From NCBI RefSeq assembly GCF_964656455.1, contig NC_135721.1, positions 88,454,754-88,518,753 on the forward strand: 64,000 bases of DNA, read 5' to 3'. Shown piece after piece: positions 20,890-32,075 of the stretch. The stretch comes from Halichoerus grypus (Eukaryota; Chordata; Mammalia; Carnivora; Phocidae). Position numbers and translations under genes: made by a program. Within the stretch, counting starts at the first letter, position 1, and each line of letters begins with the position of its first letter. The notes beneath the pieces were generated by a model. It did no database searches. It was not told where the DNA came from and saw only the letters and a program-made list of their open reading frames with translations.

Positions 20890-23490
20890 AATGATAAACA
20901 TTGTTTGGTGCTCATTTGGAGTGAGCAGGAAAGATATCTCATTTCTTCAAAGTAATTTAAAGAAGATGGAAGAGAGAACATTCCACTCCTTGTAGTGATA
21001 TGAACCATTTTGTTTCGATGCACTGCTTAGGTTGTATCATCATGTGAAGGTTCTGTAAGTTAAGAAATAAAGGAGACCTCCCTGGGTCCGCCAGAACCCT
21101 TCTACTGTAGGCCATTACAAACACATTCTAGTATGATTGACATCTAGTAGCTGTAGGTCTGCAGTGTGCCAATTAGAATATTTAACTGTGCAGTAAAAAA
21201 GGAGTTAATAAAACACATCTAAGAAATGGGAAATAAGATTAGAAGTGCTGTTTTGGCCCTTATTCAAGTGGCACGGAGCAGAAGAGGGTGTGGAAACCAT
21301 GCCTGGCTCACTTCTTGTGTCTCTATTCACCACGGGTGTCTGTAGATACGTAGCTATCACCCCCTTGCCCCAAATATTCTGCTCCCAGTTTGATTCAGGA
21401 CTATTTTTTTGTTTAGCAATATTTGGAAATTTTAGAATTTAAAATTCAAAATAAACAATAAAATGAATTAAAATTACAATCCATTGATTTCTTCATTGGC
21501 TTTCCTGCTTGTAAGACAGATTGTATAGATTTTCCACATTATTCTCCTCAAAAGTCACTATGGACCCCCTCCCCCCAAAAATACCTGGAGGTGAGATTTA
21601 AAAAAAAAAAAAAAAATGTAACCACAAGTGAACTGCTGTTTAGCAACATTGACTACAACTGTGCTTCTTGGGAATTTCGCCACTATATAATTGCCTTCTT
21701 CATTTCTTTTCTGGCTTAACTAGTGTATATAATCACTGATTTATAAGTGTGAGCCGTAATAATGTCAGCTGTCTGCTGGCATGATTGGAGAACGTATTAT
21801 GAAATGAAGTTAATTTTCCATCTTCTTTTCTTGGAAACTCTTTTACACTTAATTTTAAGCAGATAAGTGACATAAAAGACCAAGCCACTTGAAGATAATG
21901 CATTTAGAAATTGCTGATTGATGAGCTTATGCTTATCTAATTTTGTTTTAAAAAGATCCTAATATATCTTTTGAGAATAGATTTTTGAATGGAAGAACAA
22001 AAATACTCCAGGATAGGTGGATAAGAGACCATAAAAAGGAACACTGAAGGGCCTCTGACTGTTTTTCTCTGACCAAAAATTATTTTAATATTAATCCTGG
22101 AATGCATGTTTTAGTCATGGCTGTCAGTGGTGTAAAATATTATTTAGCTTAATAGTTTTAATTAAAATAAATGTTTGTGTTTTAAGCAAAACAATTTATG
22201 TTGTAATAGGATAATAGCAACATTTTATGCCTCTCTTTCTTTGTTGGATTTTCTTTTGGAGATAATGATCTTTTGGGCTGTTTTCCATAAATATGCATAT
22301 CACACTCGTGTTTCTCTTTAAATGCATGCATGACTAGAAGCACCGAATTTGATTAACTTTATTAACCATAAATAATGAAGTGTACTCTTTTATGTTAACC
22401 CTTATTTTATTGTGTATCAGCCTTTAGACATTTGGCTATCTGGACAAGCAATCATTTATATCCTTTTAAAAAATATTTATAGCTTCTTTGACTAATTGCT
22501 TCTTATACGACTTAAAGCCTTTTGCAGTGGTACCATTTGTTAAAACACAGCCAGAAGCAGGCAGAGCAGTGTCATTTTTCAAAAATTTAGTGTCATTTTT
22601 ATAGACAAATAACACTTGTAAATGATGGATAATAGCTAGCAGGATGCCGCCTGGTATAAAATGTGCATGAATTATATTTTCTGGGCATTAGAAGGTTAAC
22701 TTGCCTATGAACTAATCGAAGAGCTTTATGGTAAATGCAAAATGCTGTATGCACATTATCGGCAAGACTTAAACCAGCTGAAAAAGGGATTTCCTTCCCT
22801 TGGGTATTATTCATTATCTCATCCCCTTTTTCTGGCTAGCTGGTGTGTAAGGACAGCATCTAATCATCATGCATCTATAGAATTTATAAAAGAGCACAGC
22901 ATAGATGCTTTTCACAACGATTGGCAGATTAATACTTTGCACATTAGAAATGGGAGTGGAGGTGAGTGTGGGCACTGAAATTATCACTGCATAATGATAT
23001 ATTTTTGTATTTACACAGACCGTGTTTATCAGGCCAACTGTGGTTTCTGGCCCTGGGAAAACAAATGGTGGGAGATATTCCTGTTCTCTGGCAGCTTGTA
23101 ATATAGAAATAATAGGAATTTATCGCCTCCTTTCTGTTGATGAAAGCTAACTCACAGTTCTCTTTTTATACTCTTTACACTGGACAGTTGTGTTAAGTTG
23201 AAAACACACTGTCTCGCTATAGTAGCAGTTAGAATGCTCAATAAACTGTAGTATTATGTTAGTGAAAACCTCAGGAACTTCACTCGTTCAAAAGTGAGAC
23301 TTTTCCTGCCCAGCTGAGGCCTGATGGTAGGCATCCATCTATCCTGATTATGGGAGAAGAGGTGCATTTGGTGTCTTTTTCATTTTCCCCTGCGTTTTAA
23401 CCATTCTTTCTCATTAGGTTTGTGTTGGGGAAGAAAAGAAGTTGAGGGAAGGAAGGTAATTTTAAGGCATGGATGGGATTTCTTACTTGA
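20890..23490. other. AT-rich single-copy DNA, candidate conserved noncoding stretch
   Basis: About 2.6 kb with no recognised transposon apart from a short poly(A) at 21600-21616. The segment 22560-22980 has balanced, non-repetitive composition with TAAT-type motifs and no long homopolymers. No exon was recognised. Confidence 0.4.
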
Positions 23491-23733
23491 CTGGTCTGGT
23501 CATAAGCTGGCTTTGTGTTTTCTGGGCTTAGTTGCTGTTTAAAATCCTTTGTCTTTGGGGCTTTTCCGTTTCTCTACAATATGTCTAGATTGGATTCCTT
23601 TTTATTTACCCTGATTAGTCTATCCGTGGATTCATGTCCTACCACCTTCGGGAAGGTCTCCATTCTTATAGCCTTAAACATTCTCTGTCCTCTATCCTTT
23701 CTGTTCTTTTCTTCTAGGACTGTGATTAGACTT

Positions 23734-23921
23734 TTTTTTTTTTTAAAGATTTTATTTATTTGCCAGCGAGAAAGAGTACAAGCAGGGAGAACGGCAGGCA
23801 GAAGGAGAAGTAGGCTCCCTGCTGAGCAAGGATTCTCAAAGCCGGACTTGATCCCAGGACGCTGGGATCATGACCTGAGCTGAAGGCAGACGCTTAACCG
23901 ACTGAACCACCCAGGCGTCCC
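23734..23921 (-). mobile_element. Can-SINE, minus orientation
   Basis: Poly(T), AAAGATTTTATTTATTTGC, body and reversed head 'ctgaaccacccaggcgtccc'. A perfect 13-bp duplication, tgtgattagactt, lies at 23721-23733 and 23924-23936. Confidence 0.95.
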
Positions 23922-24123
23922 AATGTGATTAGACTTATTTTAGACCTTCTCATTGTATTCTTCATGTAGGTTAACATCTCTTCTGTATTTTTCATCTCCT
24001 TGTCTCCCTGGATGGCGTTTTAGGCAATTTCTTCAGCTCTTCCTTCCAGCTCATTAATTCCCTTTTCAGCTTTGACTAATGCACTGTAAATCTTGCTAGT
24101 GCATTTTTTTTCAATAGTTAAAA

Positions 24124-24255
24124 TTTTTTTTTTTTAAGTAGGCTCCATGCCCAGTATGGGGTCCAATGTGGGGCTTGAACTCACGACCCTGATCAAGACC
24201 TGAGCTGAGATTAAGAGTCAGATGGTCTACTGACTGCTCCACCCAGGCGCCCCCC
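24124..24255 (-). mobile_element. Older, shorter Can-SINE subfamily, minus orientation
   Basis: About 130 bp: poly(T), then TAAGTAGGCTCCATGCCCAG, 'ggggcttgaactcacgaccc', 'gagattaagagtcagatgg' and 'ccacccaggcgcccc'. It lacks the AGAG-rich body of the other copies and matches an older SINEC layout. Imperfect duplications are caatagttaaaattt (left) and caataattataattt (right). Confidence 0.88.
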
Positions 24256-24317
24256 AATAATTATAATTTTTATTTTTAAATGTTTTATTTGGTTCTTCTT
24301 AAAAATACTGGTCATTT

Positions 24318-24679
24318 AAAAAAAAACTGTGGTCCTATACACACAAGACTTACCATCTTAACCATTGTTAAGTTGTACAGTTCAGTTAAGTTCCGTTAGC
24401 ATTAAGTATATTCACATTGTTGTGCAACCAAACTCCAGCACTTTTTTATTTTTTAAGATTTTATTTACTTATTTGAGAGACACAGAGAGAGAGCACAAGT
24501 GGGAGGGGGCGGCAGTGGGAGGTAGAGAAGCAGGCTCCCCTCTGAACATGGAGCTCCAACGTGGTGGGGCTCGATCCCAGGACCCCGGGATCATGACCTG
24601 AGCCGAAGGCAGACGCTTAACGACTGAGCCACTCAGAGGCCCCTCCGACACTCTTTTCATCTTGCAAAACTGAAACTGC
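24318..24679 (-). mobile_element. L1M 3'-end insertion, antisense, split by a Can-SINE
   Basis: Reverse complement of an old L1 3' UTR: 'cttaccatcttaaccattg', 'gtacagttcagttaag', 'cacattgttgtgcaacc', and beyond the SINE 'cttttcatcttgcaaaactg'. A perfect 10-bp duplication, ctggtcattt, brackets it at 24308-24317 and 24680-24689. It was inserted into older L1-like DNA. Confidence 0.85.
24445..24643 (-). mobile_element. Can-SINE, minus orientation, inside the L1M 3' end
   Basis: T-rich start, AAGATTTTATTTACTTATTTG, body and reversed head 'actgagccactcagaggccc' (a diverged GGCGCC). Approximate duplications are ctccagcactttt and ctccgacactctttt. Confidence 0.93.
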
Positions 24680-25020
24680 CTGGTCATTTTTGAAAGTCAC
24701 TGCATGTTTATTTTTGTGATTCTATCTTTTTGCTTCTTTAATATTTCATATATAATTATTTTATAGGCTCTCTCCAGTAATTGAAATTTCTGAAGTCCAT
24801 GGCAGTCTAAATGTGTTGTTTGCTATCTCTTCTGACTCTCATGCATGGTGTTTTGTTTCCATGTGTACTTAGTATGCCTTGATTGCTAGTTCATATTTGA
24901 TTTGATTGATCTTAATCTTTAGACGAAGCCTTGGGACCTAAATCTAGGAAGCTTTTCTGGAGAGTATTTGCATTTGCTTCTGCAAGTAGTCATGGGGTGC
25001 TGCTGTCCTGCGACCATTTC

Positions 25021-25234
25021 TTAAATTTTTTTTTTTTTTTTTTTTTTAAAGATTTTATTTATTTATTTGAGAGAGAGAGAATGAGAGACAGAGAGCATGA
25101 GAGGGAGGAGGGTCAGAGGGAGAAGCAGACTCCCTGCCGAGCAGGGAGCCCGATGCGGGACTCGATCCCGGGACTCCAGGATCATGACCTGAGCCGAAGG
25201 CAGTCGCTTAACCAACTGAGCCACCCAGGCGCCC
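25021..25234 (-). mobile_element. Can-SINE, minus orientation, young-looking
   Basis: Long T run, AAAGATTTTATTTATTTATTTG, full body and reversed head 'ctgagccacccaggcgccc'. A perfect 17-bp duplication, tgtcctgcgaccatttc, is at 25004-25020 and 25235-25251. Perfect duplications and an almost uninterrupted T tail point to a recent insertion. Confidence 0.97.
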
Positions 25235-25564
25235 TGTCCTGCGACCATTTCACTGCATTCCAGGTGTCCCCGAGCTTCAGTTGACTGCTCCCACCCAACT
25301 GCACGCCTCAGGCCCTCCCAAATGCCACTTTGAAACAGCACTGTTCCTCATAGGACCCTCTTCTTTCTTGTGCTCATTGCCTGGGGTTTTCGTTTGTTTG
25401 CTTTTTCCTTTATGCCTGTTGGTGATTTTTCTTGCTTCCTCTGAACCTAAGAAAATAATAATGATTGAATTTTTATTTAGGATCGATTGTATTACCAGTA
25501 GACCCCAGAGTAGTTTTTCTGCCCTACTTCTGGAAGCCTTAGCTGATTTTTAAGCACCTTTCCC

Positions 25565-26515
25565 ATGGGCACTGTTTTGGTTCCTCTGCTGGGCCCCTCA
25601 AACTGTATCACCCTTGCTAAGGGAGCCTTCTCCTTCACTTGCATCCAAGCTTCTGATTTTACAGAACTCTGTTCTCCCCAGCCCCTGTTGGGATCACCTT
25701 ATCCCCTGGAAGCAGTCTGTTGGGCAGGATGACCTCTGGCCAGCATTCCCACCATAAATTCTGTATCTGGCTCCCCAGATCGAGTCACCTTTGTTCCACT
25801 TTAAGGTGGTAATGGGATTCAGGTACTTCTGTGTGCAATTTTTTGCTAGCCTGCGGCCCTCTAAGTGTGTGTCAGCTGCCAGTCCAGTGTGCCTCCCAAA
25901 TTCGAGGGAAACTCTATCAAAGGCTCTTCTTTTCTACTTTAGAGCCTCTCTCCGTAGACTTGGAGTGAGAGTAGGCGCTCAACCTCACCATGCTACCCAA
26001 CTCCATTGGTGGTGGTGGTCATAATCACAACACAGCTTTTGGTCGTCAAAGAAATATAAAATTCTCTGCTGGCTTCCTTTTTTTTCCCCACTCAGAGTGG
26101 AGAAGCAGGCTACGTTAACTTTGAAAGGTTTCTTTAAAAAGCCTGACACCTCACTTTGGACTTTTGTATCTGTCCAGTTTAACATTTGTCCATACAAATA
26201 CATACAGCAGGCTTCATCTCCTCTGTCACAGAGTATTTTCCCTTCCTCTGCCCTCCTGTTGTTTATTAAATGTCTTCTAGAATGGAATGTATTTCCTACT
26301 TTCTCTGTAAGTCGGTTGGTTCACTTTTTTCTTACCTTGCAGAGAATATGTTTTATCCCCTATGACTCTGAGACATAAGAAGACAGACGAGCAGTGAGCC
26401 CTTAGAACCACGACAGGGTCACTGCAAACAGCACGGGGCAGGACACTATCATTTGGCCTGTTTTATTTTTTTTTAAATGTCATGCCAGATTAACTCCATT
26501 AAAAATAAGATTATG
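25565..26515. other. Single-copy DNA, no gene seen
   Basis: No repeat was recognised apart from a short (TGG)n near 26008. The open frames at 25791-26378 have no domain. Confidence 0.4.
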
Positions 26516-26519
26516 TTTA

Positions 26520-27370
26520 TATAGCCACACCCCGCCTCCCTAGGAGGCGGAGCTTAACTCCCCATCCCTAGAGTGTGGGCTGCATTTTGTGTGGAGTGAC
26601 AAACGCTTCCTCAGCCAGGTGATCTGGGTTGATATCAACAGGGGTAAGTCACGCTGATAGTAGGTACCCTTGATAAGATGTGATGACAGTGACGCTTCAC
26701 CTCTGTGCTTTTCTCCTAAAAACCTATAATCTCAGTCTAGCAATGAGAGAAAACGCCAGTAAACCCTAAAGCGAGAGACATTCTACACAGAGCCTGACTA
26801 GCACTCTTCACACTGTCAAAATCATCAAAAATAAGGAAAGTCTGAGAAAGTGTCGCAGATGAGAGGAGGCAAAAGAGCCATGACTTCGAACTGTAATGTG
26901 ATGAGATCTGGGAACGGAAGAAGGACATTAGGAAAAAATGTGGTGAAATCCAAAGAAAGTGTGGCATTTAGTTAATAGTAGTGTACTGACATTGGTTTCT
27001 TTTTTTTTTTTTTTTTAGAGATTTTATTTATTTATTTGACAGAGACACAGCGAGAGAGGGAACACAAGCAGGGAGAGTGGGAGAGGGAGAAGCAGGCTTC
27101 CCGCTGAGCAGGGAGCCCGATGTGGGACTCGATCCCAGGACCCTGGGATCATGACCTGAGCCGAAGGCAGACGCTTAACGACTGAGCCACCCAGGCGCCC
27201 CTAACATTGATTTCTTAGTTATGAAAGATGTACAGAGTAATGGGAGATGTTAACAGTAGGGTAAACTGGGTGATGGAGTATACAGGGATTCTTCGCCCTG
27301 TCTTGGCAACTTTTCTGTACATCTAAAACTATCGTAAAGTAAAAAGGTTACTCAAATTAAAATTTTAAAT
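26520..27370 (+). mobile_element. L1M 3' UTR, plus orientation, split by a Can-SINE
   Basis: Follows an old L1 3' UTR in order: 'ggcggagcttaactcccc', 'gagtgtgggctgcattttg', 'aagatgtgatgacagtgac', 'gagagacattctacacag', 'aaaaataaggaaagtctgag', 'aaaggacattag'-like text near 26920, then after the SINE 'agatgttaacagtagggtaaactgggtg' and 'aacttttctgtacatctaaaac'. A hairpin (CCGCCTCC-CTA-GGAGGCGG, 26532-26550) lies at its left end. Confidence 0.75.
27002..27201 (-). mobile_element. Can-SINE (arctoid-type body), minus orientation
   Basis: Poly(T), then the body GACAGAGACACAGCGAGAGA, 'cgctgagcagggagcccgat' and the reversed head 'gactgagccacccaggcgcc'. Duplications ctgacattggtttctt and ctaacattgatttctt differ at two positions. 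Confidence 0.95.
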
Positions 27371-27544
27371 AGATATCATAAATAAAAACAGGTATTTAAA
27401 CACTTTTCCTAATAGTGCTGAGAAATATTACATATATGTGGTGTTATCTGTACTTCAGCAGAACCTTTGACCATTTTCTAGAAGAGATGAGAAATTCTGG
27501 TGGAAAAGTACGTAGCATGGTTGAGTAGACAGCAGTTAGCATGG

Positions 27545-27740
27545 TGATGAAGGGCATCACTGGAGCCTGACTGACGGGGTTTGAAGTGCAATTTCATTCC
27601 TCCTAGCTGGGTGACCTTAGGTGAGTTAGCATTTCCGTGCCTCAGTATTCCCACCTGCAATATCATTATCCCACGTTGGGCGGTTGAGGACTAATGAGAT
27701 AACACACATCAAGATCCCTGGCATAATGCACATCCCTGCG
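27545..27740 (+). mobile_element. MIR SINE
   Basis: 'tgatgaagggcatcactggagcctgactg', 'gctgggtgaccttaggtgag', 'cgtgcctcagtattcccacctgc' and 'gactaatgagataac' follow the MIR order. Confidence 0.75.
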
Positions 27741-27744
27741 GTAG

Positions 27745-28305
27745 TGCCAGGACTTTTACTCTATTTCTCCGACATCTTTACTCTGAGACAAGTTAGTGGA
27801 TAACCTGATGCCAGGCAGGTTAATGTGAAAACGTCTGTTCTCTGAGGCCAGTGTTGAGCTGAACAGGGATGGAGGGTGTGTTTCCCACATTGTTTAGTAA
27901 TAACATCATCACTTGTGTATCCCGGACCCTTTGGGTACCCTCTAAATGTTAATGAATGGATCAGATTCATACATCTAGTCATATGCGTTTTGTGTTTGTG
28001 GTTTTGCAGAACTGAATTTATTTATGATTTTGAGGAAACCCATCATATGGCTGGGATCCTAAAGCTTGTTCAGTGGACACTGCTGTGTTTCATGGCAGAT
28101 AAGCTTTTGCTTTCCTCTTTCAAAGACACTTGCAAGGCATCAGGGCCAGATCCTGGGTCATCTTCTTCTAGTCCTGACATCTGGCTTCTTGGCTGACTCT
28201 TTAGCCAGATGGGAGCATTGATATGGCCTCTGGATCAAAAATTAGCCCCCTTTTTCTCATTGTCCTTTTGTTAACTTGCATTGGATTAGAAGAAATGAGG
28301 ACATA
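27745..28305. other. Single-copy DNA, no gene seen
   Basis: The open frames at 27761-28196 have no domain. No repeat was recognised. Confidence 0.4.
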
Positions 28306-28309
28306 CAAT

Positions 28310-29950
28310 TTTCTTTAAAAAACAGCTGTATTGAGATATAATTCACATACAACTCATCCATATAGAAATGTATAATTCAGTGGCTTCTGTGTATTCACAG
28401 ACTTGTGCAACCCTCCCCACACTCAATTTTGGGACATCTTCATGACCCCCAGAGAAATCCCGTATCCTTTGGCCATCATCCCCCAACTCCCCACCACTTC
28501 CAGCCCTAGAAAACCACTAATCTGCTTTCTGTCTCTGTAGATTTTCCTGTTCAGGATCTTTCATATAAGTAGAATCCTATAATATGTGGCCTCTGTGTCT
28601 GGCTTATTTTGCTTAGCATAACATTTTTGGGTTTTATCCATATTGTAACACGTATCAGTACTTGTTTCCTTTTTATTGCTGAATAATATTTCATTGAAAA
28701 TATAGACCACATTTTATGTATTTGCTCATCAGTTGATGAACATTTGAGTTTTTAATACTTTTTGGCTACTACAGTAATGCTGCTTTGAACATTTGTATAC
28801 AGGTTGTTGTGTGGATATTTTCAGTTTTCCTGGGCATATACCTCGGAGTAGATTTGCTGGTTCATATGTTGTAACTGTTTGTTTTAATTGGCTGAGGAAC
28901 CACCAGACTGTTTTCCAAAGTGGCTGCATCGTTTTATATTTTCACTTGTAGCTTATTAGGGTTCTAATTTTTTACATCCTCGTCAATACGTGTTATCTTT
29001 TTGATTATAGACATCCTAATGCTTGTGCAGTGGTATCTCATTGTGGTTTTGATTGGCATTTCCCTAATGACTAAGGATGATGACCACCTTTTCATGTGCT
29101 TATTGGCCATTTGTATATCTTCTTTGGAGAAATGTCTATTCATATTCTTTCCTCATTTTTAAATAAGTTATTTTCTTTTTATTATTGAGTTGTAAGAGTT
29201 TTTTTGTATATTCTAGGTCTAACTCCCTTATCAGAAATGTGATTTGCAAATATTTTCTACCATTCTATGTGTCTTTTACTTTTTTTGATGATAGTCTTTG
29301 AAACACAAAAGGTTTTGATGTTGATGAAATCCACTTTATTTTTTGTTGTTGTTACTTGCACTTTGGTGTCATATCTAAGAAAGGTTTGCTAAACAAGGTC
29401 ATGAAGATTTATTCCTGTATTTTCCTAAGATTTTTATGGTTTTAGAGCTTACACTTAGGTCTGTGATCTATTTCATGTTAATTTTTGTATATGGTATGAG
29501 GAAGGGATCTCTTGCTTTTTTTCCCCAGAGGGTCTATAATTTTGGTGTGGGCTAGGAAGAAGGTGCCTCCGTGACTAGCTTTCTTAGGGACCTGGTCTTT
29601 AATGGGCTTCCCTGGGTAGAAGCATCATACACATGTTGTGGCATTTTTATTGCTGAGAGAAAAGTGTGCTCTCTGTGACTCCTCATGGGAGGGAGAGAGC
29701 ATAGGAGGTCTGCAGATGGGTTCCTCCAGAATCCCTTGTGTCTTTTCCCCTTATGATCTAGCTTTGTATCTTTACTGCATAGCTGAAACAAGTCTTAGTA
29801 ATGAGTGTAACTATACACAGAGTCTCTGTCTTTCTAGCAAATATCTGAACATGGTGGTGGTCTTAGGGCTCCATAACATAGGGTCCAACTTCATTCTTTT
29901 GCATTTGGATCTCTAGTTGTCCTACCATTATTTATTGAAAGAGGACATAT
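28310..29950 (-). mobile_element. L1 LINE 3' half, antisense, split by an LTR
   Basis: About 1.2 kb is collinear with the reverse complement of an old L1 3' UTR and ORF2 end: 'gtattgagatataattcaca' (3' end), 'tgaataatatttcattg', 'gttttccaaagtggctgcat', 'tggtatctcattgtggtttt', 'ggccatttgtatatcttctttgg' and 'ggtgtcatatctaagaaagg'. It breaks at about 29510 and resumes at 29882-29950 ('tccaacttcattcttttgc'). ORF2 is not open. Confidence 0.9.
29511..29881 (+). mobile_element. Probable solo LTR (ERVL-like) inside the L1
   Basis: This about 370-bp block interrupts an otherwise collinear L1. Its right end, 'gagtgtaactatacacagagtctctg...ttctagcaaatatctgaac...ggtggtcttagggctcc', resembles the 3' end of an ERVL-class LTR in plus orientation. 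Subfamily and exact ends are unresolved. Confidence 0.5.
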
Positions 29951-30046
29951 ATTTTCAAAGAGAAATTTAAATCCTGAGAGCTCAGGAACACCACACGTCT
30001 TATACAAGATCAAACATGTAGTAAGTATATGGAGTAGGTTAAGAGC

Positions 30047-30415
30047 CTATCTTAGTTCAGGCTGCTATAACAAAAGTATCCATACTGGGTAGCTTAAACA
30101 ACAGACATCTGTTCCTCATAGTTCTGAGGTCTGGGAAGTCCAAGATAAGGTGACAGGCAGCTGATTCTATTCCTGAGGAGGCCTCTCTATCTGGTTTGTG
30201 GACAGATGCCTTCTTGCTGTATCCTCACACGGTGGAGAGAGGGAGGGGTTATGGATTCTTCCGCTTCTTATAGGGGCATTAATCTCATCATGGTGGGGGG
30301 GGGTGGTCCTACCACATGACCTCATCAAACTTTATTACTTCTCAAAGGCCCTGTCTCCAAATACCATAATACTGGGGACCAGGACTTCCACATTTGAAGA
30401 TTCAATTCATAACAG
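30047..30415 (-). mobile_element. MaLR LTR (MLT1/MST type), antisense
   Basis: 'tcttagttcaggctgctataac', 'gcttaaacaacagacatctg', 'aaggccctgtctccaaatacc' and 'gattcaattcataacaga' are the reverse complement of a MaLR LTR. A G run at 30295-30303 interrupts it. Confidence 0.82.
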
Positions 30416-30419
30416 AACC

Positions 30420-30790
30420 CCATCTTCTAAATTTAAGACCAACCGTGGGTCATTTCATGATGTTTACCCACTTTCTCTTTGGTAGGGGATGAATCAAAGT
30501 GATACCTTTCTTGAGTCTCCTGGAATTTTACTTCATTGTAGTTATGTGTTTCAAAGTACTGGCCTTGTGTGTATTATGTAAGTCTTATGTAAAAAGCACC
30601 CTTGGGATACCTGACTTTCATCATCCAAAATTGTTGATTAAAGGTCAGCTCCCATTTAATCAACAAGGTTTATACATTTCTCTAAAATGTATGTAAATCT
30701 TATTAGTTTTGCTTTTTTCATGGAGGCTTTTTATTTTTCAACTGTGTCTAAAAACAAGCTTGAATTGTCTTCATAAAAAAAACCTGGTAT
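30420..30790. other. Single-copy DNA
   Basis: No repeat or exon was recognised. Confidence 0.4.
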
Positions 30791-30794
30791 ATCT

Positions 30795-31005
30795 GAAAGA
30801 GCATAGATTTTGGGTGCAGAGGACCTGGGGTGAATGCTATTCCTGCCATTTATCAGTTATTTACCTTGGGTGAGTGAGTCCTCTGAGCCTCATTTTCCTG
30901 CAGAGTTGCTGAGAGGAATACATATGATAACATTTATAAAATGCCTAGGATATCATGTCTTGGCATATAGTAGTCACTCAGTAAATGGTTGCTATTTTTG
31001 TAGTT
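30795..31005 (+). mobile_element. MIR SINE
   Basis: 'gaaagagcatagattttgggtgcagaggacctggg', 'cctctgagcctcattttcctg', 'ttgctgagaggaatac' and 'gcatatagtagtcactcagtaaatgg' follow the full MIR order. Confidence 0.8.
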
Positions 31006-31009
31006 GATA

Positions 31010-31580
31010 CTGAAACCCCAACTATCACTAACTTTTTTCAGTTTGGCGCTTTTTCTAATACCCTTATCTGAATATGGCTTAGGTCAGTCTTTTTCTCAGA
31101 AAGTTAATGTAGTCATATTATCTAGCTAGTGTGATTTACTCTAGCTATTTGAAAGTTGAAATCCCCCAAGTTTTCAGGGTGTGTTCCCAAGGGAACCATG
31201 AGGGATAGTAGTTTATCTTGTTCCAGGAAATACAGATGCTGAGGGATTCATGGAATATGTGTGTGCATTCCTGCTAGAGCAGCTCTCGAATTATGTAGGT
31301 TATAGATGCAGGTTGCTTCTTTGCCAGAGGAGAAATGTCCTCTGCATATTGTAGCTTTCTTTGTCTCTAGTGGAGACAAAGATTTCTTCAACAGGTTGGG
31401 AGAGACTTTACTGGGAGAGACAAGCCTGTGGGGAGGGAGAGTTTAAATGAAAAGCAAGAGATTGGTGAGAAGAAAGAATGTGACTTATGGAAAAGGAAGG
31501 ACAAACCACCAATAGAGGGTTACACATACTGTGATCCTGTGGAGGGGGTTGAGGGAATTAATAACATTGGTAATGATATT
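31010..31580. other. Single-copy DNA
   Basis: No repeat or exon was recognised. Confidence 0.4.
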
Positions 31581-31584
31581 AGTA

Positions 31585-31785
31585 GTAATAATATGTAACA
31601 TTTATTGTGTATCTGCTCTGTGATACGTGTACAGTGCTAAGTGCTTTGATCATGTATTTGATTCTATAATAGAAACAAAGGTTCCACAGAATCCATTTGG
31701 GCATTAAAGAGAGTAAAGAACTCATTCTCAGATCACACAGCCAGTAAATGGCAGATCTAGGAAATGAATCCAGTGTGGCTAGAGA
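31585..31785 (-). mobile_element. MIR SINE, antisense
   Basis: 'aacatttattgtgtatctgc', 'gtgctaagtgctttgatcatg' and 'ctcagatcacacagccagtaaatggcagatctagg' are the reverse complement of MIR. Confidence 0.75.
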
Positions 31786-31789
31786 CAAC

Positions 31790-32075
31790 AGAGATGTTTT
31801 TCTCTTTTTCTTGAGTGCGCAAGAGACCTGAGAACTCATCAAACCTGTGAAATGCTGTCTACCTCCATTTCCTCAGCTTTTGCTATGGCGTTTACCTCAG
31901 GGCAAAAGATACATACCAGACTGTCTCAGGCATATGGTCACCTGTGTGTAGGGGTTTTAAAACAATTATATTTGAAGCCAAAAGAAAAAAATCAAAGAGA
32001 CATAGCCTTATTTAGAACAGATGATGGTATAGTATAGTATAAACAGAGGACATGGAGAAAGCAGAACTGCTTGAC
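31790..32075. other. Single-copy DNA
   Basis: No repeat or exon was recognised. Confidence 0.4.

Larger units (their letters stand above)
23500..25560 (-). mobile_element. Ancient L1-like sequence, antisense, heavily nested
   Basis: T-rich text such as 'gaccttctcattgtattcttcatg', 'caatttcttcagctcttcc', 'gttttatttggttcttctt' and 'ttagtatgccttgattgc' resembles the reverse complement of a 5' region of old mammalian L1. Four Can-SINEs and one L1M 3' end interrupt it. The family call is tentative. Confidence 0.4.

Noticed and set aside
26532..26550. CCGCCTCC/GGAGGCGG hairpin resembling a terminator
   Set aside because: Intrinsic terminators do not apply to a mammalian genome, and the hairpin belongs to an L1M 3' UTR.
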